From positions 1-18,397 of the forward strand of contig JBFFXF010000143.1 in assembly GCA_041569895.1 (NCBI GenBank): a DNA stretch of 18,397 nucleotides, in the 5' to 3' direction. The notes beneath the pieces are model-generated. The model searched no databases. It was not told where the DNA came from and was given only the letters and a program-made list of their open reading frames with translations. Position numbers and translations under genes: made by a program. The stretch comes from JBFFXF01 sp041569895. GTDB lineage: Bacteria; Planctomycetota; UBA8108; JACQVS01. Of the stretch, positions 6,801 through 12,918 are shown one piece after another. Numbering within the stretch: position 1 is the first letter of the stretch; each line of letters begins with the position of its first letter.

Positions 6801-8889
6801 CTGGGAGAAGTTCACCGTGTGGGAGGAGTCGACCCGCATCCCCCTCATCGTGGTCGCGCCGGGCGTCGGCCGCGCCGGATCGCGTTCGAGCCGTCCGGTG
6901 ACGTCGCTCGACATCTTCCCGACGCTCGTCGGGCTCACCGGAACGAAGGCGCCGGAGAATCAGCTCGACGGCGAGTCGCTCGTGCCCCTGCTCGAGGACC
7001 CGCGCGCGCGCCGGGAGCAGCCGGCGATCACGGCGTATCGGGCGAACCACTCGGTGCGCAGCGATCGCTGGCGCTACATCTTCAACTCGCGGAGCGAGGG
7101 GCTCGAGGAGCTCTACGACCACGAGACCGATCCGCACGAGCGGACCAACCTCGCGTACGACCCCGAGCACCGGAAGGTCCTCGACGGGCACCGTGCGCAG
7201 CTGCGGCGCTGGACGCCCATCGAGCCGCCCGGGGGCGTGCCGATCGTGCCGCCGGGATACGAGCTGATCGACTCTCGCCGCATCCGCAAGAAGGACTTCG
7301 TCGAGCTCGGGGGCCTCGTCGAGAAGGCCATCGAGGAGCACCGGAAATCGCAGCCGGTCGCCACCGCCGCCGGGACCGAGGTCGAGGACGTCCCGGTCGT
7401 CGACATCTCGCAGGAGACGCGGCGGCACGTCATCGTCGCGGCGGGCACGGAGCAGGTGTACCAGGGCCATCCGACGACGCTCCTGATGCCCGACGGCAAG
7501 ACGATGTTCGCGGTGTGGAGCATCAACCACGGCGGTCCGGCGGGGCCGATGGCTCGCAGCGACGATGGCGGACTGACCTGGACGCGGCTGGACGACAAAC
7601 TGCCGCCGGGTTTCAGGCAGCACCGCAACTGCCCGAGCATCTACCGCATGGTGGATCCCGGCGGCCAGGAGAGGCTCTGGGTGCTCTCCGGGCAGCCTCG
7701 CATGCCGCGCATCGTCAGCGAGGACGGCGGCCAGACGTGGAGAGAGCTCGAGCCGCTCGGGTTCGAGTGCGTCATGACGTTCAGCTCGGTCGTCCGCCTG
7801 ACCGACGGCAGCTACCTCGGCCTCTATCATCGCAAGGCGGGGCGGTGGGCGCTCCAGGTGATGCAGACGAGGACGACCGACGGCGGCGTGACCTGGTCCG
7901 AGCCCCGCGTCGTGGCCGAGGTCGAGGGCAAGGCGCCGTGCGAGCCGTTCGCCTTCCGCTCGCCCGACGGCGAGGAGCTCTGCTGCCTGATGCGGGAGAA
8001 CACGCACCAGGGCCGCAGCCTGGTGATGTTCAGCAGCGACGAGGGAGCGACGTGGAGCACGCCGCGCGACACCCCCTGGGGACTCACCGGCGACCGGCAC
8101 ATGGGCGTGTACGCGCCGGACGGACGGCTGGTGGTCGCGTTCCGGGACAAGGCGCACGGCAGCTCGACCTACGACCACTTCGTCGCCTGGGTCGGCACGT
8201 ACGCCGACATCCGTGAGGGCCGGCGCGGGCAGTATCGCATCAAGCTGCTGCACAGCTTCGCTGGCGGCGACTGCGGCTATCCCGGCATGGAGCTGCTGCC
8301 CGACGGCACCATCGTCGCGACGACGTACGTCAAGTACCGCCGCGGCAAGGCGAGGCACTCCGTCGTCAGCACGAGGTTCACGCTCGCGGAGACCGACGCG
8401 CTGGTCGCGAGGGCGGCGGAGCGGCTCGAGGCGAGCGAGGCGAGTCGAGCGGCGAGGAAGGAGTCGCTCGCCGGGCGAAAGATCGACAGCGTCGTGATCG
8501 GGGACGAGGCATCGGAGAAGCGGCACAACCTCCGGGGGGAGCGCAGCCGGTCGGGGCCGTACGGCGGCAAGGTGTGGCGCGACGCGAGGCGCGGCGGCTG
8601 GTTCAGCTACGACCTCGAGGTCGCCCCCGGCGGGCCGGCGACGCTGTCATGCACGTACTGGGGCAGCGACCGGGGGCGGACGTTCGACATCCTGGTCGAT
8701 GGCGAGAAGATCGCCACCCAGAAGCTCGACCGCAACCTCCCCGGCAAGTTCTTCGACGCCGAGTACCCGATCCCGGAGGAATTGACGCGCGGCAAGAAGA
8801 GAGTCACCATCAAGTTCCAGGCCCACCCGGGAACCGTCGCCGGAGGCGTCTTCGGCTGCGCGATGCTGCGGGGAAGGGCAGAGCGGTGA
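3805..8889 (+). CDS. Multi-enzyme fusion: GH127, sulfatase, sialidase-like propeller and DUF6805-like domain
   Basis: One uninterrupted frame of 1694 residues, with GAGGAAG just before the ATG and a likely N-terminal export signal (about 1-32). Domain 1 (about 37-680) is GH127, the beta-L-arabinofuranosidase family: Glu346 (GIEGFG), Glu362 and Cys364 (NETC), and Cys437-Cys438 (ACCPSN) match the zinc-linked cysteine site of HypBA1, including its nucleophile and acid/base. Domain 2 (about 690-1170) is a type I sulfatase of iduronate-2-sulfatase kind: Asp699-Asp700, CHPSR at 739-743 (Cys739 to become formylglycine), Lys798, His899, Asp989-His990 and Lys1002. Domain 3 (about 1193-1540) is sialidase-like, with Asp boxes at 1252, 1305, 1357 and 1410. 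Domain 4 (about 1556-1690) resembles the DUF6805 domain usually attached to GH127 proteins. The linkers are short and carry no second signal peptide. Active-site motifs suggest that at least the first two units work. The substrate is unknown, perhaps a sulfated arabinose-bearing glycan. Confidence 0.9.
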   Translation: MTSRRSIYLHPARAVALVAVLVTIRGGAPVAGKTAPADYPLKPVPFNEVEITSDFWRHRLVTQRETLVPFAFERTRPGVEHLEAARDFLAGKRVEGHRPHRFIDSDLYKVMEGAAYLLQLRSDPELEARLDELAALIAAAQHEDGYLYPSHTTGVGSARHMMGDAPYTFVVHSHELYNVGHLYEAAIAYYRATGKRTLLDVAEKSARHINRVFFEGDPAYNDGKPVRQAPGHQEIELALVKLFRVTGERLYLDMARKFLEIRGVTYVPEGSGVMAPTYAQQHAPVVEQTEAVGHAVRATYLYSAMADVGTLTGDPRYARALDRIWGDITNTRMHITGGLGAVHGIEGFGPQYELPNARAFNETCAAVGNVLFNYRMFLLHKDAKYLDVAEVALLNNVLAAVNLEGNRFFYVNPLEADGKHPFNHGTAGRAPWFGTACCPSNMARLIPQVPGMTYAHDDRDLYVTFYAASRTEVDVGGVGVRVEQRTTYPEDGAVTVLVEPERPARFRLLLRVPTWTGDRFVPGELYRYANSSDAAVKLSVNGEAVEVSTERGFAAIDREWRAGDRVSLRVPMPVRVSECHPSVEANRRRVALTRGPLVLCAEGVDNGGSTQRLFFEGLPETSRATVSRRSTDAGSFIQVRIPARAITADGGSGPVDLTLTPYHAWNNRGVSSMTVWFPVEATLAVRPARRPNVLFIAIDDMNDWIEPLGGHPQAITPNLTRLAALGTTFTNAHTAASACHPSRVAVMTGVRPARTGITTNVFNRTPGPSWRSHPALKNAVTLSQHFRDHGYRAVGGGKIYHSLQWWAGSENDPATWDDYFPEAHGPIPEWVRPPREEIERQQKAFVGRRPLGGVLFGWTPLDVEDEATSDHKVVDWAISELEKRHDSPFFIACGLFRPHIPWEVPRKYFDMYPLETLQLPENTDDDLADAWDHGRRSWHQWVLQNRQWREAVRGYLASITYVDAQIGRLLDAVKRTGHADDTIIVLWSDHGMHIGEKENWEKFTVWEESTRIPLIVVAPGVGRAGSRSSRPVTSLDIFPTLVGLTGTKAPENQLDGESLVPLLEDPRARREQPAITAYRANHSVRSDRWRYIFNSRSEGLEELYDHETDPHERTNLAYDPEHRKVLDGHRAQLRRWTPIEPPGGVPIVPPGYELIDSRRIRKKDFVELGGLVEKAIEEHRKSQPVATAAGTEVEDVPVVDISQETRRHVIVAAGTEQVYQGHPTTLLMPDGKTMFAVWSINHGGPAGPMARSDDGGLTWTRLDDKLPPGFRQHRNCPSIYRMVDPGGQERLWVLSGQPRMPRIVSEDGGQTWRELEPLGFECVMTFSSVVRLTDGSYLGLYHRKAGRWALQVMQTRTTDGGVTWSEPRVVAEVEGKAPCEPFAFRSPDGEELCCLMRENTHQGRSLVMFSSDEGATWSTPRDTPWGLTGDRHMGVYAPDGRLVVAFRDKAHGSSTYDHFVAWVGTYADIREGRRGQYRIKLLHSFAGGDCGYPGMELLPDGTIVATTYVKYRRGKARHSVVSTRFTLAETDALVARAAERLEASEASRAARKESLAGRKIDSVVIGDEASEKRHNLRGERSRSGPYGGKVWRDARRGGWFSYDLEVAPGGPATLSCTYWGSDRGRTFDILVDGEKIATQKLDRNLPGKFFDAEYPIPEELTRGKKRVTIKFQAHPGTVAGGVFGCAMLRGRAER

Positions 8890-8988
8890 CGCAATTGGGC
8901 GTGGCGCGCGCCGGGCGTCCTGAGCGTCTGACCGGTGGTCCCTGAACAGGTGATCTGATCCTGCCCGGGGCCTTCCGGAGGAGGAGCC

Positions 8989-10611
8989 ATGGGGGACCAC
9001 TACAGCCTCTATCGCCTGAAAACGCCCGTCGGGCCCGAGGGCGAGAGCTGCGACCTGCTCGAGGAGCTCACCAGGGGCCTCACGTTTGGCCCGGTGGAAG
9101 ACGTCAAGAGGCGGTTGTTCGACGCGAATGTCTACGGTGTCGATCTGCTGAGCGCCGACAGTCCGGGGCGCGTGATCTCGTCCTCGCACGAAGAGTCCGG
9201 CCTCCTCGGCGACCTCGTGGACCCGTCGACGGGAGAGCCCGTCGTGATCCCGGAGCGTGAGCATCTGCAGATTCGCTCCGGCGATGGCCGCCTTCTCGAC
9301 ATTACTTTTTGGGGCGATCCGGTCGAGCGCATCAGTTTCTGCAAGCCGTCTCCCCGCGACTTGCTCCCGATCGTTGATACGCTTCCGGAGCTCGCGCCCT
9401 TCGGAATCTGGTGTAGTAGCGAAAACCGAGTCTGCGATCCCAGCAGGTATCGCTCGGGGCCCCCCGTGGAGTCATCGCGGTCGATCGTGTCGACGATTCC
9501 CTTGAAAGAAACGCCGTTCCCGTCGACTCGAGGCCTTCGCTGGGCAGTGAAGACGTCGACTTTTCCGAGCTCGCGAAACCCCGCCGTGGCGCGGGACGGG
9601 AGGATCTTCCTGCCGGTGGGGGCGGCGCTCGTGGCGATGGACCTCGAGACCGGCGCGGTCGCATGGACGCGGGAATGGAGATCAGGCGGCATGCTGGTGA
9701 CGGCGACTCCAGCGGCGGTGATCGTCGCCGGAGATGACCCGAGCGTCTACGCGCTGGTGCCCGACTCCGGAGAGGTGCTCTGGGACGTCGACATCAAGGG
9801 CCGCGTCACAGCCGCGCCCGCTCTGATTGCGGAGGACACCATCGCCTTCGGAACGGAGGGGAGGTCCATCTACGCGTTTCAATCCTCAACGGGTCGAGTG
9901 CTCTGGTGCGCGGATTGGATTCCGGGACCTCTCTACACACGCCTCGCCACCAGCGGGAGCGAGGTGATCGCCACGGCCAGTGACGGGGACCGCGGCGTCG
10001 TCTATGCCTTCCCGAGTACGCCTCGAGACGCCCCGCCGGCTGCCCACCACGTGGAAGGACGAATGGTCAACGAGAGGGCCTACTGGATGGAGAGCATGCT
10101 GGAAGTCGCCGCCGCCGGCAGGCAGGTGTTCGTGCTCTCGACGCACCAGATCCTCCGCCTCTCGCTCCCCGATCTCGCGGATCCCAGAGTGGTGGACGAG
10201 TTCGACTGGGACACGGGCTTCGAGCGCTTCATCGTCGCGCTCGATGATCGTCTCCTGGCCTACGCGATCTCGACCGGCCACAACGAGGGCGTCGTGCGCG
10301 TCGTCGAGGCGGATTCCCTCCAGCGCCGCTACGAGATTCCACTGTCTCACACCACGTCGGAGGCCGTGGTCCTCGACGACCGCCGTTTCGCTCTCGTCCT
10401 GCGCCCGTTTCGACACGACGCGAAGGCGGAGGGGCAGCTCCTGATCGTGGAGAAGGATACCGGCACGATCATGCGCGAGATGCCGCTCGGATTCGCCGGT
10501 CAGTGGCAAGACGCGTACGTGTCGGCCGCCGAAAACGCGCTCCTGACAATGGCCAGCTACGGCACGTACCGCGAGCCGAAGTCGGTCCTCGGCTGCTGGC
10601 AGATCGACTGA
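8989..10611 (+). CDS. PQQ-like beta-propeller protein with unrecognised N-terminal domain
   Basis: This encodes 540 residues, with a strong GGAGGAGG ribosome site before the ATG. Residues 1-150 match no family I know. From about 185 onward there are propeller blades with the pattern D-x-x-[ST]-G-x-V-x-W at about 40-residue spacing: MDLETGAVAW ends at Trp226, VPDSGEVLW at Trp265 and QSSTGRVLW at Trp306, with weaker blades later. This is the tryptophan-docking pattern of PQQ-like (BamB and quinoprotein type) propellers. I see no cofactor-site or catalytic motif and no signal peptide or membrane segment, so it is probably a cytosolic binding or scaffold protein. Codon use looks less GC-biased than in the CAZyme genes before it, most clearly around 9300-9500. 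It lies 99 bp after the fusion gene and converges on the next gene, stops 24 bp apart. No function is assigned. Confidence 0.7.
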   Translation: MGDHYSLYRLKTPVGPEGESCDLLEELTRGLTFGPVEDVKRRLFDANVYGVDLLSADSPGRVISSSHEESGLLGDLVDPSTGEPVVIPEREHLQIRSGDGRLLDITFWGDPVERISFCKPSPRDLLPIVDTLPELAPFGIWCSSENRVCDPSRYRSGPPVESSRSIVSTIPLKETPFPSTRGLRWAVKTSTFPSSRNPAVARDGRIFLPVGAALVAMDLETGAVAWTREWRSGGMLVTATPAAVIVAGDDPSVYALVPDSGEVLWDVDIKGRVTAAPALIAEDTIAFGTEGRSIYAFQSSTGRVLWCADWIPGPLYTRLATSGSEVIATASDGDRGVVYAFPSTPRDAPPAAHHVEGRMVNERAYWMESMLEVAAAGRQVFVLSTHQILRLSLPDLADPRVVDEFDWDTGFERFIVALDDRLLAYAISTGHNEGVVRVVEADSLQRRYEIPLSHTTSEAVVLDDRRFALVLRPFRHDAKAEGQLLIVEKDTGTIMREMPLGFAGQWQDAYVSAAENALLTMASYGTYREPKSVLGCWQID

Positions 10612-10635
10612 ACGGCGCGTCGCGGTCGACCCCCT

Positions 10636-11658
10636 TCAGTCTTTCCGCTTCCTCCTTTCCTCGGTTTCCTTTCTTCCTGATGAATCGTCCGACAGCAAAC
10701 CCGCGCCTCGCAGGTGCTCGTCGAACCACTCGATCGCCAGCTTCTGCGCCTGCGTGCGGGCCTCCGAGTAGATGGCGTAATGCCGGATACCGGGGATCGT
10801 CACCAGCTTCTTCGGCCCCGGCGCCCGCCGGTGTGCCAGGATCCCGTGCTCGCGGTTGTCGAAGAGCTCCTCGTGCTCGGCGAGGATGAAGAGCATCGCG
10901 CAGGACTTCGCGCGGAGGACGTCCTCGACCGGCGCGTACCCGATCATCTTCTCGAGGATCGGCGCGCCCCTGAGGTTGCCGATCCGCCCCTCTCCCGGCT
11001 TCGGATAGCCCATCCGTCCACGCGCGCGCGCCGAGCCCGTGCCGTGAGTCGCCCGGCGCACACCGTCGCTCAGGACCCAGCGGGCGTCGAGCGACGGCAC
11101 CTGGCTGACCGTGGCCCTGACTCGCGGGTCGCGCGCCGCGACGTACACGACGTGCCCGCCGGAGAAGCTGCTCCCCCAGAGGCCGATGCGGTCCCGATCG
11201 CACTGCTCGTCCGCGTATACCCAGTGAATCGCGTTCATCAGGTCGGTGGTCTGGTCGATCGGGTCGACCACCTCGCGAACCTCCTGCACCTCGGCCGTGA
11301 ACTTCCGTCCCTCCCTCTCCGCCGGCGGTTTCCCGGTGAGGATCACGCGCGAGTCACTCGCGCCCCAGCCGCGATAGTCGAAGGTCACCACCAGATAGCC
11401 GGCGCGCGCGAAGGCGATGGCGTCCGGTCTCAGCGCGGCGGCCGTACCGCCCCAGCCGTGACACATGACGATCGTCGGCAGCTTCTTCTTCTCCGGGGCC
11501 CGCGGCGCGAACACCTCGGCCGCCATGCGGACGCCCTCGCTCATGATGGTCGCGGGACGGAAGGCGAGATCGTCGGGTGGCGCCCACTCCTCCGCCTCGA
11601 CGAATCGACCCGTGACGGTGACGGAAGCGACTGCGAGCACGAGGACGAGGCGCTGCAT
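10636..11658 (-). CDS. Secreted alpha/beta hydrolase (dienelactone hydrolase / X-Pro peptidase S15-like fold)
   Basis: This encodes 340 residues from the ATG at 11658; two in-frame ATGs lie further upstream (11673 and 11688), but only this one puts a clean signal peptide (about 1-22, LVLVLAVASVTVTG) at the N-terminus, with GGAG about 9 nt ahead. Alpha/beta hydrolase marks are the oxyanion-loop MCHGWGG at 65-71, DYRGWG at 94-99, the nucleophile elbow GSSFS at 162-166 (Ser164), a carboxylate in AEHEELFDN (260-268) and His293 in IRHY. Relatives cleave esters, lactones or peptides; the substrate is not readable, though an ester on a glycan would fit the neighbours. The last dozen residues are a highly charged Lys/Arg/Glu tail from a purine-rich tract. 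It is the last gene of the minus-strand group, 78 bp after the aldo/keto reductase. Confidence 0.82.
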   Translation of the reverse strand: MQRLVLVLAVASVTVTGRFVEAEEWAPPDDLAFRPATIMSEGVRMAAEVFAPRAPEKKKLPTIVMCHGWGGTAAALRPDAIAFARAGYLVVTFDYRGWGASDSRVILTGKPPAEREGRKFTAEVQEVREVVDPIDQTTDLMNAIHWVYADEQCDRDRIGLWGSSFSGGHVVYVAARDPRVRATVSQVPSLDARWVLSDGVRRATHGTGSARARGRMGYPKPGEGRIGNLRGAPILEKMIGYAPVEDVLRAKSCAMLFILAEHEELFDNREHGILAHRRAPGPKKLVTIPGIRHYAIYSEARTQAQKLAIEWFDEHLRGAGLLSDDSSGRKETEERRKRKD

Positions 11659-11736
11659 CGATCGGTTCTCCATTTTACGTTGATACATGAAGTGTCCGCG
11701 ACCAGCGCCGCGGCGGGGGCGCGGCGCGCGCGCCCG

Positions 11737-12768
11737 TCAATCGACCCGCATCGCCTTGAGCTGTCGGCTCTCGAGCGCCTTGACGCTGAACTCCGAGAGC
11801 AGCGCGCGATCGTCGGCCGTGTAGGACAGATCACCCGACAGCGTCTCGATGTTGGCGTCGATCTCCCGCGTAAGGCGCATGCCGATGGTCAGGTTGTGGA
11901 TCCGCCTGTCCTGCATCACGAAGCGGATCGCCGCGGCGGGCAGCTTCGCGAGGCGCTCCTCGTCGAAGCCGGGGACGATGGAGCCGGACCACGCGCCGAG
12001 GACGCCCGCGCCGACGACCTTCATGGCGACGATCGCCATGCCGACCTCGTGCGCCTTCGCCAGGCACGCGTTGCGGAGCTCGAGCATCCGGGCCGAGTAC
12101 ACCTGGTTGTAGCCCCGCGGCAGATAGCCGTAGGACAGCATGCACTGGTCGAAACCCCCGGACGAGATCAGCGCGAGCGCCTTGTCGTAGTAGGAGTGCG
12201 CCGAGAAACCGAGGTACCGGACCATCTTCTCATCGCGCAGCTTGACCAGCTCGCCGTGGACCTCCATCGCGCGCTCGACGGTCATCTGCTCGAGTCCGGG
12301 CGTCCCGTGGATGAGGACGGCGTCGAGGAAGTCCGTCTGCAGCTTCCGGAGCGATGTCTCGACCGCCGCCCGGACCCTCGCCGGATCGGTGGTCTCGACC
12401 TTGGTGACCAGATAGACCTTGTCGCGGATGCCCTTCAGAGCCTCGCCGAGAATCGACTCGCTCTCCATGTAGTTGCCGGCGGTATCGAAATAGCGCATGC
12501 CGCGATCGTGGGCGTACCGGACGAGCTTGACGCGATCCTCGGTCGAGAGCGGGTTGCCCCAGCGGACCGGCAGCGCGGCGCCGCCGAAGCCGAGGATCGG
12601 CAATTCGAGACCGGTCTTGCCGAACTTTCGCGTCGCGATCTTCGGCGCTCCGGGCGAGGTCTCGCGAGCGCCGGTGACGCCCGCGCCCGCCACGGCGGAG
12701 CCGACCACCGCCGCCACGCCGGTCTTGATGAAATCACGCCGCGGGACACTGTCGGATGGTGTGCTCAT
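11737..12768 (-). CDS. Tat-exported aldo/keto reductase family protein
   Basis: This encodes 343 residues. The N-terminus VPRRDFIKTG followed by a hydrophobic Ala/Gly/Val stretch (about 16-33) is a twin-arginine signal, indicating folded export, which is uncommon for the classical cytosolic family but frequent in environmental bacteria of this kind. The aldo/keto reductase tetrad is present: Asp95 and Tyr100 (YFDTAGNY), Lys123 (LVTKVE) and His154 (LIHGTP). The family reduces carbonyls using NADPH; exported versions must carry or find their cofactor outside the cytoplasm, and some Tat-exported relatives act on sugars. A GGAGG site lies 8 nt before the ATG. Placed between a lyase-like gene and a hydrolase, it may act on an unsaturated or oxidised sugar product; this is inference. 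Confidence 0.88.
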   Translation of the reverse strand: MSTPSDSVPRRDFIKTGVAAVVGSAVAGAGVTGARETSPGAPKIATRKFGKTGLELPILGFGGAALPVRWGNPLSTEDRVKLVRYAHDRGMRYFDTAGNYMESESILGEALKGIRDKVYLVTKVETTDPARVRAAVETSLRKLQTDFLDAVLIHGTPGLEQMTVERAMEVHGELVKLRDEKMVRYLGFSAHSYYDKALALISSGGFDQCMLSYGYLPRGYNQVYSARMLELRNACLAKAHEVGMAIVAMKVVGAGVLGAWSGSIVPGFDEERLAKLPAAAIRFVMQDRRIHNLTIGMRLTREIDANIETLSGDLSYTADDRALLSEFSVKALESRQLKAMRVD

Positions 12769-12918
12769 CGCTCGCGCCTCCAGGACGTCTTATTATTCTC
12801 TAACCGTAGCCGGGCCCGGGCCCGACCTCGGCTTCGCGTCCAATACTCTCTCCGTGCGCAGAGCGCTCCACGCCGGCGAGCCTCTCGCTCAATCCCGAGA
12901 AAAACCCTCCGACGCCGC
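12769..12918. other. Intergenic spacer with 14-bp GC palindrome
   Basis: CGGGCCCGGGCCCG at 12811-12824 is a perfect 14-bp palindrome upstream of the aldo/keto reductase gene. An AT-rich stretch (TATTATTCTCTAA, 12791-12803) lies between it and the start codon, where a minus-strand -10 element could sit. The palindrome could be a repressor site, or the stem of a 3' structure for the lyase-like gene ending at 12919; no T run follows. Confidence 0.4.

Noticed and set aside
3643..8526. 1627-codon open frame on the minus strand opposite the multi-enzyme gene
   Set aside because: Its product is an Arg/Val/Asp-rich string without domains, typical of antisense frames in GC-rich DNA; the plus strand holds clear enzyme motifs over the same span.
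3805..8889. Reading the fusion as an assembly join of separate genes
   Set aside because: Both junctions are in frame with no residual signal peptide or start region; still worth confirming with reads, so it is kept as a finding with that check.
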